Shown: piece by piece, positions 36,748 through 45,448 of the stretch
How the letters are laid out: every line of letters begins with the position of its first letter
Numbering within the stretch: the first letter of the stretch is position 1
NCBI RefSeq assembly: GCF_913063425.1
Contig: NZ_CAJXYK010000001.1
Span: forward strand, 1 to 64,000
Direction of reading: 5' to 3'
Length of the DNA: 64,000 nt
Origin: an uncultured Thiohalocapsa sp.
Lineage (GTDB): Bacteria > Pseudomonadota > Gammaproteobacteria > Chromatiales > Chromatiaceae
Notes under the pieces: generated by a model
What the model saw: the letters and a program-made list of their open reading frames with translations, nothing else
The model's database searches: none
Told to the model about the DNA's origin: nothing
Made by a program: the position numbers and the translations under genes

Positions 36748-37274
36748 CCACCCCCACAGACCCACAGGGCACCACCCAGACCGGCGCCGGGGCGCTGCCG
36801 CCGGCGCATCCGGCCCTGGGGGCGCCGGAGCAGCTGCACCTGCGCGACATCCACATGCCCGGCGCGCCCCCCGGCTGGCCGCCTGCGCCCGGCTGGTGGC
36901 TGCTGGGCCTGCTGCTGCTGGCGGCACTGGCGCCGGCCCTGCTGCGTCTGGCCCGGGCCTGGCGGCGCCGGCGGCGGCGCGAGCGCGTCCTTGCCGAGCT
37001 CGATGGCATGCGGGGTGCGGAGTGCGGACCCGCGCTGGTGGCGGCGGTGTCCGCGCTGCTGAAGCGCGCGGCCCTGAGTCGCTTCCCCCGCGCTGAGGTG
37101 GCGGCCCTGACGGGCGCTGACTGGCTCGCCTTCCTCGACCGTACCGGCGGCGCCGGCGGCTTTGCCGATGGGCCCGGCCGCGTCCTCGCCGACGGCGCCT
37201 ATGCCCCGCGGCAGGACTGCGATGCCCCGGCCCTGCTGGCCCTTGCGCGCCGCTGGCTGCGACAGAATCTTTGA
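36744..37274 (+). CDS. DUF4381 membrane protein of the MoxR cluster
   Basis: A 176-residue protein. A cytoplasm- or periplasm-facing N-terminus has LRDIHMPGAPPGWPPAPGWW, the signature of DUF4381. Then come one membrane helix (LLGLLLLAALAPALLRLA), a basic stretch and a helical C-terminal domain (VAAVSALLKRAALSRFPR..VAALTGADWLAFLD). It is found between DUF58 and VWA genes in MoxR clusters. Both flanking genes touch it: the start overlaps the DUF58 stop, and its stop lies just before the next start. Confidence 0.88.
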   Translation: MTTPTDPQGTTQTGAGALPPAHPALGAPEQLHLRDIHMPGAPPGWPPAPGWWLLGLLLLAALAPALLRLARAWRRRRRRERVLAELDGMRGAECGPALVAAVSALLKRAALSRFPRAEVAALTGADWLAFLDRTGGAGGFADGPGRVLADGAYAPRQDCDAPALLALARRWLRQNL

Positions 37275-37279
37275 CCCGT

Positions 37280-38254
37280 ATGGATCTCACGCTCGCACAT
37301 CTCTGGGTGCTGGTGCTGCTGCCGCTGCCCTGGCTGGTGCGCCGGCTGCTGCCGCGGGCGGCGGCCGGCGGCGGCGCCCTGCGGGTGCCCTTCTACGCGG
37401 CGCTGGCGGAGGGCGAGCGCCCCGGCCTGCCGCCGGCGCGCTGGCCTGCGCTGCTGGGGCTCCTGGCCTGGGCGCTGCTGGTGCTGGCGGCGGCGCGCCC
37501 GCAATGGATCGGCGAGCCGGTGGCCCTGCCGCTGGCGGGGCGTGACCTGATGCTCGCGGTGGACATCTCCGGCTCCATGCGCGAGGAGGACATGGTCATC
37601 GGCGGGCGCATCGTGGACCGGCTGACGGCGGTGAAGGCCGTGGCCGGGGACTTCATGGAGCGCCGCGAGGGCGACCGCGTGGGTCTCATCCTGTTCGGGC
37701 AGCAGGCCTATGTGCAGACGCCGCTCACCTTCGACCGCGACACGGCCCGTACCCTGTTGTTCGAGGCCGCCGTCGGCCTCGCCGGCCGTGAGACGGCCAT
37801 CGGCGATGCCATCGGGCTCGCCGTCAAGCGCCTGCGCGATGCCGACACCGACGAGCGGGTGCTGATCCTGCTCACCGACGGCGCCAACACCGCCGGCACC
37901 ATCCGCCCGCTCAAGGCCGCGGAGCTGGCGGCGGCGGCCGAGGTGCGCATCCACACCATCGGCGTCGGCGGCGACCCGCGCAGCGCCTATGGGCTCACCC
38001 TGGGCCGCAACCCGCTGGACGAGGGCACGCTGAAGGCCATCGCCGAGACCACGGGCGGGCGCTACTTCCGCGCCCGGGACGTGGGGGAGCTCCAGGCCAT
38101 CTACGCCATGCTGGACGAGCTGGAGCCGGTGGCCTCGGATCAGGCCACCTTCCGACCGGTGGACGAGCTCTACGCCTGGCCCCTGGCCGCTGCGCTGGTG
38201 CTGAGTGCGCTGGCGGCGGCGGGCCGCGCCGGTCTCGCCGGGAGGCTCGGCTGA
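37280..38254 (+). CDS. VWA-domain membrane protein (BatA-like)
   Basis: A 324-residue protein with two N-terminal membrane helices, a VWA domain and a C-terminal helix (PLAAALVLSALAAAG). The metal-ion-dependent adhesion site is DISGSM (about Asp95-Ser99) plus the acidic residue in LLTDGANTAGT. The start is set at ATG 37280; a TTG at 37271 overlapping the previous stop is also open. It is the first of two consecutive VWA genes, as in BatA/BatB pairs. Confidence 0.9.
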   Translation: MDLTLAHLWVLVLLPLPWLVRRLLPRAAAGGGALRVPFYAALAEGERPGLPPARWPALLGLLAWALLVLAAARPQWIGEPVALPLAGRDLMLAVDISGSMREEDMVIGGRIVDRLTAVKAVAGDFMERREGDRVGLILFGQQAYVQTPLTFDRDTARTLLFEAAVGLAGRETAIGDAIGLAVKRLRDADTDERVLILLTDGANTAGTIRPLKAAELAAAAEVRIHTIGVGGDPRSAYGLTLGRNPLDEGTLKAIAETTGGRYFRARDVGELQAIYAMLDELEPVASDQATFRPVDELYAWPLAAALVLSALAAAGRAGLAGRLG

Positions 38255-38368
38255 TGGTGCCAACGCGCCGCCTGTTCATGTGCCCCCTGTCCATGCGCCC
38301 GCCATCCATTACCGGGCCGTTCCCAGCCCCGCCGCCCAGCGCGCAGCCGGCCGCCGCCGGAGGTGCCC

Positions 38369-40528
38369 ATGCCGGCTGATTTCCACTTTCTGAGCCCCGG
38401 CTGGCTTCTGGCCCTGCTGCCGCTTGCGCTGCTGCTGGCGGACCTGTCCCGCAGCCGCGGCGGTGCCGGGGCCTGGCGCCGCGTGGTGGAGCCGCATCTG
38501 CTGGCGGCGCTCACGGTGGGCGCCGAGGGCCGGCCGAAGCGCTGGCCGCTGGTGCTGCTCGGGGTCGGCTGGCTGGTGGCGGTGGTGGCACTGGCCAACC
38601 CCACCTTCGAGCGCGTGCCGGTGCCTGCCTTCCGGGACGCGGCGGCGCGGGTGGTGGCGCTGGACCTCTCCCAGTCCATGCTGGCCGAGGACCTGGCGCC
38701 GAACCGCCTGGAGCGCGCCCGCTTCAAGGTGGAGGACATCCTGCGCCGCAGCCGCAACGGCCAGGTTGGGCTGGTGGTCTTCGCCGGGGACGCCTTCGCC
38801 GTCGCTCCGCTCACGGACGACGCCGAGACCATCCGCAATATGCTGCCGGCGCTGTCGCCCGAGATCATGCCGGCGGCCGGCAGCCGCCCGGACCTCGGCA
38901 TCCAGGAGGCGCTGCGGCTGCTGCGTCAGGCCGGTGTGCAGGACGGCGAGGTCGTGCTCCTCACCGACGACGAAGGCGGTGCCCGCGCCCGTGCCGCCGC
39001 CGCCGACCTGCGCCGGGCCCGGCATCGGCTCGCGGTGATCGGCGTCGGCACGCCCGAGGGCGCCGCGGTGCCCGGCGTGCGCACCTCCCGCGGTGCCGTT
39101 ATCGCGGAGCTGCCGGAAGGCAAGCTGCGCTCCCTCGCCCGCCACGGCGGCGGCGACTATGCCCGCATCGCGGTGGATGACAGCGACCTGCGCGCGGCGC
39201 TGGCCCGGGACGAGAGCGGGCGGGTGCGCGACGACGAGGACCCGATGCAGGCCGATGTCTGGAAGGAGCTCGGCCCCTGGGTGACGCTGGCTCTGCTGCC
39301 GCTGGCGGCGCTGGGCTTCCGCCGGGGCTGGCTGTTGACACCGGCGCTGCTCGCGCTGAGCCTGGGTCTCGTCCCCCCGGCCCCGGTGCTGGCACAGGCC
39401 GGCAGCGCGGACATGCGCGAAGCTGCGGAGCCGGCGGCGCCCGGCTGGGGCGAGCGTTGGCGCTCGCTCTGGCAGCGCCGCGACCAGCAGGCGGCGGGCG
39501 CGCTCAGCCGCGGCGATTACGCCCGTGCCGCCGAGCTCGCCCAAGACCCGTCCCGCGGCGGCGCCGCCCGCTACCGCCTGGGCGACTTCGAGGCCGCCGC
39601 CGAGACCTATGCGGCGGCGGACGATGCCGAGGCGCACTACAACCGCGGCAATGCCCTGGCCCGGGCCGGGCGCCTGGAAGATGCGGTGGCCGCCTACGAT
39701 GCCGCCCTTGCGCGCGTGCCCGGCATGGATGATGCCGTCTACAACCGCGAGCGGGTGCTGGAGGCCCTGCAGCAGCGCGACCAGCAGCGCGAGCAGGACC
39801 GGCAGCAGGAGCAGCCGCAGGACGCCGATGCAGACGGCCAGAGCCAGGACGGCTCGGAAGGCCAATCCGGCGGTGATGCCCAGTCCCAGGCCGACGCGGG
39901 CGAGGGCGGCGGCAGCGGCGGCGATGCCGGTGCAGCCCAGGCGGGTGAGCGCGGTGACGACGGCAGCGAGCGCACCGGCGACGCGGCCGAGTCCAGCGGC
40001 GCCGGCGCCGGCGAGGAGCAGACCGCATCCGAGGACGGTGAAGCCGGGTCCGATGACGGCGCGCAGGCGCCATCCCAGGCGGGTGCGGACGCCGCTGACC
40101 AGCAGGCCGGGAGCGCACAGCAGCCGGCGGGAGACGGCGATCAGGGCGATGCGCCGCAGCCGGGCGCCGGCGACGAGCGCCGCGCCGGCGAGGAGCGGGC
40201 CGCAGAGGACTATCGGACCGAGGCCGACGCCGCTCGCACCGAGGCCGACGCCGCTCGCACCGAGGCGGGCGGCGCTGCGGATGCTGCCGATGCAAGCAGT
40301 GGTGCGGCCGGTGCAGCGGGCGGCGGCGAGACGGATGACGACGCCCCGGCGAGCGCCGCCGGCGGCAGTGCACCCGACCCGGCACAGCTCGAGGCCCGGC
40401 AGGCGGCGGACCAATGGCTGCGCCGCATTCCGGACGACCCGGCGGGGCTGCTGCGGCGCAAGTTTCTGTATCAGTACCGCATGCGGGCCGGCAGCAACCA
40501 GGGTGGGATGGCGGAGGACCCCTGGTGA
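38369..40528 (+). CDS. VWA plus TPR protein (BatB-BatC-like fusion)
   Basis: A 719-residue protein. Two N-terminal membrane helices come first, then a VWA domain with DLSQSM as its metal-site motif and LLTDDEGG. Another pair of hydrophobic segments lies near residues 300-340. Residues about 375-470 are TPR-like (YRLGDFEAAAETYAAADDAEAHYNRG). A long Gln/Asp/Ala/Gly-rich stretch (about 470-660) follows, containing the repeat EADAARTEADAARTEAG at 40217-40275. The end (WLRRIPDDPAGLLRRKF) is typical of BatC. The ATG at 38369 is six bases after CCGGAGG; a GTG at 38363 is also open. Confidence 0.9.
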   Translation: MPADFHFLSPGWLLALLPLALLLADLSRSRGGAGAWRRVVEPHLLAALTVGAEGRPKRWPLVLLGVGWLVAVVALANPTFERVPVPAFRDAAARVVALDLSQSMLAEDLAPNRLERARFKVEDILRRSRNGQVGLVVFAGDAFAVAPLTDDAETIRNMLPALSPEIMPAAGSRPDLGIQEALRLLRQAGVQDGEVVLLTDDEGGARARAAAADLRRARHRLAVIGVGTPEGAAVPGVRTSRGAVIAELPEGKLRSLARHGGGDYARIAVDDSDLRAALARDESGRVRDDEDPMQADVWKELGPWVTLALLPLAALGFRRGWLLTPALLALSLGLVPPAPVLAQAGSADMREAAEPAAPGWGERWRSLWQRRDQQAAGALSRGDYARAAELAQDPSRGGAARYRLGDFEAAAETYAAADDAEAHYNRGNALARAGRLEDAVAAYDAALARVPGMDDAVYNRERVLEALQQRDQQREQDRQQEQPQDADADGQSQDGSEGQSGGDAQSQADAGEGGGSGGDAGAAQAGERGDDGSERTGDAAESSGAGAGEEQTASEDGEAGSDDGAQAPSQAGADAADQQAGSAQQPAGDGDQGDAPQPGAGDERRAGEERAAEDYRTEADAARTEADAARTEAGGAADAADASSGAAGAAGGGETDDDAPASAAGGSAPDPAQLEARQAADQWLRRIPDDPAGLLRRKFLYQYRMRAGSNQGGMAEDPW

Positions 40529-40562
40529 CTGGTCCACTCGCGGGCAGGCTGGAGGTGATGAC

Positions 40563-42452
40563 ATGATCGCGAGCAGGCAGCGGGCCTGGCTGGCGGCGGT
40601 GCTGGTGGCCGTGCTGCTCTGGTCCGCCGCAGCGGCGGCGGAGGTGCGGGCACGCTTCGACCGCACAGAGGTGCACACGGGCGACACCGTCACCCTGACC
40701 ATCGAAAGCGACGGGCTCGGCGGCGGGCAGCCGGACCTCGGTGTGCTGGACGCGGACTTCGAGGTGCTCGGCACCAGCAGCGGCAGCCGCATCGAGCTCA
40801 TCAACGGACGCCAGAGTGCCATGCGCACCTGGCAGGTGACGCTGGCGCCGAAGCGCGCCGGCGCCATTGAGGTGCCGCCCTTCACCGTTGGCCAAGAGCG
40901 GACCCAGCCGTTGCGCCTGCAAGTCACGGCGCTGCCCCAGGGCCCAACCGGCGCCCCGGGCGACGATGTCTTTCTGGAGCTGGAGGTGGGCGGCGGCGAT
41001 GGCCCCGTGTACGTACAGCAGCAGGTGCCTCTCACGGTGCGGCTCTACAGCGCGCTGCCGCTGCGCGGCGGTGACCTGACGACGCCGCGTCCCGACGGCG
41101 CCGTGCTGGAGCGCCTCGGTGAGGACGTACAGTTCAGCACCAGGCGCAACAGCCGCCGTTATCAGGTCATCGAGCGGCGCTTCAGTCTGAGCCCGGAGCG
41201 CAGTGGGGCGCTGCGCATCGAGCCGGCCACGTTCTCCGGTGAGCTGCGCGGGGGCGACGACCGGCCCTTCGGCGACGACCGCCTGGCCCAGCTGTTCCGG
41301 GACCCGGTGTTCGAGCGCTTCAGCTCGGGTCTGTTCGAGCGCGGCGAGCCGGTGCGCGCCCGCTCCGGGGCTGTGACCCTCGAGGTGCAGCCGCAGCCGG
41401 ACGCCTTCAGCGGGCGCTGGTGGCTGCCGGCCCGGGCGCTTGACATTGCCGACTCCTGGGAGCGCGATCCGCCCGAGCTCGCCCGGGGCGAGCCCGCAAC
41501 CCGCACGCTCACCGTGACCGCCACCGGGCTTGCGGGCTCGCAGATCCCCGAGATCGAGGTCCCGGCGCCGGCGGGGGTGCGCGTGTATGCGGACCAGGTG
41601 GAGGCCGAGACGCGTACGGACGGCGAGCAGCTTTTCGGTTTGAGTCGCCAACAGGTCACGGTCATGCCCACCGCCGGCGGCAGCCTGACCTTCCCGGAGA
41701 TCCGCGTCCGCTGGTGGGATGTGGACGCGGGCCGCGAGCGGGTCACAGTGGTCCCGGCGCGGCGGTTTCAGGTGGCGGGGCCTGCGGGTGCCGATGCACC
41801 GGCTGCCGGCACCGCCGGCGCGTCGCAGCCAGGCCGTGCTCCGGGCGTGGATGCAGCGGCGCCGGAGGAGACGGGCTCCGCCGCCGCACCAGCCGGCGAC
41901 GCAGGCGCACCGGCGCCGGCGCCATCCGTCCCCAACCGGCTCGCCGAGACCCGCCGGCCCGTGGGCTGGCTGCTGCTGGCGGCGCTGGTGGTCGGCGGTG
42001 CGCTGCTGCTGTGGCGTCTGCGCCATCGCCTGCCCCGGGCGTGGCGCTGGCGTCCGCGCGCTGCCGGAGCGCACACCAAGCCGTCGGTGAGCATCCCCCG
42101 GCCCGGCGGTGGGCGCGCCGCCACTGATCTGCGCGCGGCCTCTGCGGCGAACGATCCCCGCGGTGCGGCGACTGCGGTGCTGGCGCTGGCGCGCCGATAC
42201 TGGGGGCCGGCGGCGCCGACGAGCCTGGGCGGCGTCGCCGCCCGGCTCGCCGCGGATGGCTCCGCCACCGGGGCGCAGGCGGCCTCGGCCGTGCTTGGCC
42301 TGGAGGCGAGCCTCTACGGCCCTGGCGGCGGGAGCTGGCAGGGTGCGGCCTTCGCGGAGCAGGTGCTCCCGGTCCTGACGGCGCGCAGCAAGCCGCCTGG
42401 GTCCGGGCGGGGGGATGAGCCGCTGGCGCCGCTCTATCCGCAGCGCGGCTGA
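40563..42452 (+). CDS. batD: BatD-like protein
   Basis: A 629-residue exported protein with a signal peptide (AWLAAVLVAVLLWSAAAAAE), several Ig-like beta domains, a Pro/Ala-rich linker (about 400-455), one membrane helix (VGWLLLAALVVGGALLLW) and a C-terminal cytoplasmic helical part. The beginning, EVRARFDRTEVHTGDTVTL, and NGRQSAMRTWQVTLAPKRAG are typical of BatD. The start is fixed by GGAGG at 40551-40555 and the signal peptide; the much longer open frame before it is non-coding there. It is the last gene of the moxR/bat cluster. Confidence 0.9.
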   Translation: MIASRQRAWLAAVLVAVLLWSAAAAAEVRARFDRTEVHTGDTVTLTIESDGLGGGQPDLGVLDADFEVLGTSSGSRIELINGRQSAMRTWQVTLAPKRAGAIEVPPFTVGQERTQPLRLQVTALPQGPTGAPGDDVFLELEVGGGDGPVYVQQQVPLTVRLYSALPLRGGDLTTPRPDGAVLERLGEDVQFSTRRNSRRYQVIERRFSLSPERSGALRIEPATFSGELRGGDDRPFGDDRLAQLFRDPVFERFSSGLFERGEPVRARSGAVTLEVQPQPDAFSGRWWLPARALDIADSWERDPPELARGEPATRTLTVTATGLAGSQIPEIEVPAPAGVRVYADQVEAETRTDGEQLFGLSRQQVTVMPTAGGSLTFPEIRVRWWDVDAGRERVTVVPARRFQVAGPAGADAPAAGTAGASQPGRAPGVDAAAPEETGSAAAPAGDAGAPAPAPSVPNRLAETRRPVGWLLLAALVVGGALLLWRLRHRLPRAWRWRPRAAGAHTKPSVSIPRPGGGRAATDLRAASAANDPRGAATAVLALARRYWGPAAPTSLGGVAARLAADGSATGAQAASAVLGLEASLYGPGGGSWQGAAFAEQVLPVLTARSKPPGSGRGDEPLAPLYPQRG

Positions 42453-42479
42453 GGGGTTGTAATCATACCCGCTGCCCTG

Positions 42480-43631
42480 TCAGCAGCCGTCGCCGGCCGT
42501 ATCGAGGCACTCCCGGGTCGCCACCCGCTCTGCGCCGCCCGGGCGCAGCGCCGTCTGCACGCGGGTGCTGAGCTGCTCGCTGCCCCGCCAGACGGCAAGG
42601 CTCAGCTCCCGTCCCGCACCGGCGGCGATGACGGCCTCCCGTAGGGCCGGGGAATCGGTCACGGCTCGGCCGCCGGCGGCAACGATGACATCGCCCGCGC
42701 GCAGGCCCGCCGTCGCCGCCGGACTGCCCGGGACCACGCGGGTGACGAAGACGCCCTGCGGCGCGCGCAGACCGAAGCGCTGCGCGAGCGCCGCGTCCAG
42801 GGTGCGCCCGCCGATGCCGATCCAGCCGCGCCGGACTCGCCCGTTGGCGGTGATGTCGGCCACCACGCGCATGACGCGGTCTGCGGGGATGGCGAAGGCC
42901 ACGCCCTCCGAATAGCCGCTGTCGGACATGATGGCGGCATTGATGCCCACCAGGCGGCCCTGGGTGTCGATGAGCGCGCCGCCGGAATTGCCGGGATTGA
43001 TGGCGGCGTCGGTCTGGATGAAGCCCTCGATCTCGGTGAGGCCCAGGTGCGAGCGGCCCAGGGCGCTGACGATGCCGAGGCTCGCGGTCTGGTCGAGGCC
43101 GAAGGGATTGCCGATGGCGAGCACCACGTCCCCCGCACGCAGCGCCGCCGGGTCGCCCACTGCGATGGCGGGGCCGGCGGATTCGGCGATGCGCAGCACG
43201 GCGAGGTCCGTGGGTGTGTCGATGCCGAGCAGCTCGGCATCCAGGATGCGCCGGTCCGGCAGCTGCACGCCGATGGCGTCCGTCTGCGTCACCAGGTGTG
43301 CGCTGGTCACCAGCAGGCCGTCGTCAGACACCACCACCGCAGAGCCGCGGCTCAAGCCCGGGGCGGCACCGGTTGCCGGTGGCGCCGGCACCGTCCCGGG
43401 CTCGACACCGGGCTTGCTCCCGGGAGGGGCATAGCGCTGGCCGAACACCCGCAGTACCGACGGCGCGGCGCGCTCCACGGCATCTGCGTAGGAGGCGACG
43501 CCGGCGCTGGCGAGCGGCGCCGGTGCGGCCGGTCGTCCCGGGCCGTACAGCACCAGCACGGTGGCGACGGCCGCCGCACCGGCACCGAAGCCGAGGGCGG
43601 CGGTCGCGAGCATTTTGAGCCCATGGGTCAT
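42480..43631 (-). CDS. degS: DegS-like serine protease with one PDZ domain
   Basis: A 383-residue HtrA-family protease anchored by one N-terminal helix (residues about 8-28). The catalytic triad is His112 (TSAHLVT), Asp142 (DTPTDLAVL) and Ser216 (NPGNSGGAL). A single PDZ domain follows (GVFVTRVVPGSPAATAGLRAGDVIV), as in DegS, which cuts RseA to start the sigma-E envelope stress response. The start at 43631 is chosen because the open frame beyond it has no homology. In many gammaproteobacteria it is next to the Nif3-like and petABC genes, as here. Confidence 0.92.
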   Translation of the reverse strand: MTHGLKMLATAALGFGAGAAAVATVLVLYGPGRPAAPAPLASAGVASYADAVERAAPSVLRVFGQRYAPPGSKPGVEPGTVPAPPATGAAPGLSRGSAVVVSDDGLLVTSAHLVTQTDAIGVQLPDRRILDAELLGIDTPTDLAVLRIAESAGPAIAVGDPAALRAGDVVLAIGNPFGLDQTASLGIVSALGRSHLGLTEIEGFIQTDAAINPGNSGGALIDTQGRLVGINAAIMSDSGYSEGVAFAIPADRVMRVVADITANGRVRRGWIGIGGRTLDAALAQRFGLRAPQGVFVTRVVPGSPAATAGLRAGDVIVAAGGRAVTDSPALREAVIAAGAGRELSLAVWRGSEQLSTRVQTALRPGGAERVATRECLDTAGDGC

Positions 43632-43802
43632 GGCCGTTAAGCTAGCATGCGCACGCGGCGACCGCATCGCGGCGCGCGCCCGGCGGCCCTTTGGCGCGAC
43701 CGGTCCTGCGCGCAGGGTCGCCGCCCGCGCTCGCGCTGGGCCTGGTCGGGTCGGCGCGCGGGCGCAGGGCAATCCGGAACAACGGCACAGTACCCCGGGG
43801 AC

Positions 43803-44552
43803 ATGACGGACATCACCGAGATCAGCCGCTGGTGCGACCAGCTGCTCGCCGCTGACAGCATCAGCGACTACTGCCCCAACGGCCTCCAGCTCGCGGGCGC
43901 ACGGCCGGTGCGCCGGCTGGTGACCGGCGTCACCGCGAGCCTGGCACTCATCGAGGCCGCCGTCGCCGACGACGCCGATGCGCTGCTGGTGCATCACGGT
44001 TGGTTCTGGAAGGGCGAGGACCCGCGGCTGGTGGGCATGCACGGCCGGCGCGTGCGGGCGGCGGTGCAGGGCGGGCTGGCGCTGCTCGCGTATCACCTGC
44101 CGCTGGACATCCACGCGGAGCTCGGCAATAACCGTCGCCTGGCGGCGGTGCTGGGCATCCACGGGGCCGCACCCGCGAGCGCCGACGGGCTCATCTGGAC
44201 GGGCGAGCTGCCGGCGCCCCTGCCGGGGGAGGCGGTGGCGGCCCAGGTGGCGACGCGGCTTGGGCGCACGCCGCTGCACGTGCCCGCCGTGGGCCGCCCG
44301 GTGCAGCGCATCGCCTGGTGCACGGGTGCGGCACAACGCTTCATCGAGCAGGCGGCGGCGCTCGGCGTGGACCTGTATCTGAGCGGCGAGGTGTCGGAGC
44401 CCACGGTGCACCAGGCCCGCGAGCTCGGCGTGGATTACATCGCGGCGGGCCATCATGCCACGGAGCGCTACGGCGTCCAGGCGCTGGGCGAGCACCTCGC
44501 GGAGCGCTTCGGGCTCATGCACCGCTTCATCGACATCGACAATCCTGCCTGA
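43803..44552 (+). CDS. Nif3-like dinuclear metal-centre protein (YbgI-type)
   Basis: A 249-residue cytoplasmic protein of the Nif3/YbgI family, which forms hexameric toroids with a two-metal site; its reaction is unsettled. The N-terminal SISDYCPNGLQLAG, the metal-binding LLVHHGWFWK, and the C-terminal HHATERYGVQALGEHL are the conserved blocks. GELPAPLPGEAV marks the middle. It is divergent from degS and upstream of petA, the usual position in gammaproteobacteria. Confidence 0.93.
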   Translation: MTDITEISRWCDQLLAADSISDYCPNGLQLAGARPVRRLVTGVTASLALIEAAVADDADALLVHHGWFWKGEDPRLVGMHGRRVRAAVQGGLALLAYHLPLDIHAELGNNRRLAAVLGIHGAAPASADGLIWTGELPAPLPGEAVAAQVATRLGRTPLHVPAVGRPVQRIAWCTGAAQRFIEQAAALGVDLYLSGEVSEPTVHQARELGVDYIAAGHHATERYGVQALGEHLAERFGLMHRFIDIDNPA

Positions 44553-44854
44553 TGTCGTTTCACCCTTGGAATCAGCGGTTTTTGCGCATTGTCGTCGTCG
44601 CGGGGTGCACTTTTTCGTGCAATGGGGGTCTCTTGACCGGGGTGCGGGAGGGACAGTGCCGGCGGCGGTGTCGGCGCCGCCCGGCATAAGGGTTATCCTT
44701 GACCCGGTGCGGATCGATCACGGACAATGTGCGATTCGCCGAGAAGAGCTTTCCGATATTCTGATTTTCTTTTGACCGCCCGAGGTCTTAGCTGCTCCGG
44801 CATCTTCGCGCCGGCGCTCGGCAGGCATCGGGCCCAGCGGGGGTCGACCAGACA
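44553..44854. other. 302-base region upstream of petABC
   Basis: This gap is lower in GC than its neighbours. It contains a possible sigma-70 promoter at 44699-44728 (separate entry) and a T-rich run near 44760-44775. I see no convincing gene in it. It should carry the start of the petABC transcript. Confidence 0.5.
44699..44728 (+). promoter_or_regulatory. Possible sigma-70 promoter of petABC
   Basis: TTGACC at 44699-44704 and GACAAT at 44723-44728 are separated by 18 bases, close to the sigma-70 consensus (5 of 6 and 4 of 6 matches). It is 127 bases upstream of the petA ATG, in a gap with no other gene. Confidence 0.4.
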
Positions 44855-45448
44855 ATGAACGCAGAAGGCGTGGATCAAAAGCGCAGACGCGTGCTCGTCA
44901 CCGCGACGAGTGCCGTGGGCGCCGTGGGGGTGGGCTTCGTCGCCGTGCCCTTCATCTCTTCGATGAACCCGAGCGCCAAGGCGCGCGCCGCCGGCGCCCC
45001 GGTGCAGGCGGACGTGAGCAAGCTGGAACCGGGCGCCCTGTTGCGCGTCAAATACCGCGGGCAGCCGATCTGGATCGTCCGTCGCACGGACAAGATGCTG
45101 GAGGCGCTGTCGACGCTGGATCCCAAGTTGGTGGACCCGGGCTCCGAGGTTCCGCAACAACCGCCTTACTGCGCCAACCCGACGCGCTCCATCAAGCCCG
45201 AGTACTTCGTTGCCATCGGCATCTGCACCCATCTGGGCTGCTCGCCCACCTACCGGCCCGAGTTCGCACCGGACGATCTCGGCGCCGACTGGAAGGGTGG
45301 CTGGTTCTGCCCCTGCCACGGCTCGAAGTTCGACCTCGCGGGGCGCGTGTACAAGGGCGTGCCGGCACCGACCAACCTGGTGATCCCGAAACACCAATAC
45401 GTCAACGAGAACACCATCCTCGTCGGCGAGGATGAAGGAGCGGCCTGA
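44855..45448 (+). CDS. petA: Rieske iron-sulfur subunit of cytochrome bc1
   Basis: A 197-residue subunit that carries a [2Fe-2S] cluster and takes one electron from ubiquinol at the Qo site. The N-terminus has a Tat-like motif (QKRRRVLVTATSAVG) followed by its single membrane helix. The cluster ligands lie in CTHLGC (Cys124, His126) and CPCHGS (Cys154, His155), with the disulfide pair Cys129 and Cys152. It is the first gene of petABC; its stop overlaps the petB start by one base. Confidence 0.96.
   Translation: MNAEGVDQKRRRVLVTATSAVGAVGVGFVAVPFISSMNPSAKARAAGAPVQADVSKLEPGALLRVKYRGQPIWIVRRTDKMLEALSTLDPKLVDPGSEVPQQPPYCANPTRSIKPEYFVAIGICTHLGCSPTYRPEFAPDDLGADWKGGWFCPCHGSKFDLAGRVYKGVPAPTNLVIPKHQYVNENTILVGEDEGAA

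Noticed and set aside
40217-40280. Intergenic tandem repeat
   Set aside because: It lies inside an open gene and encodes EADAART repeats in frame.
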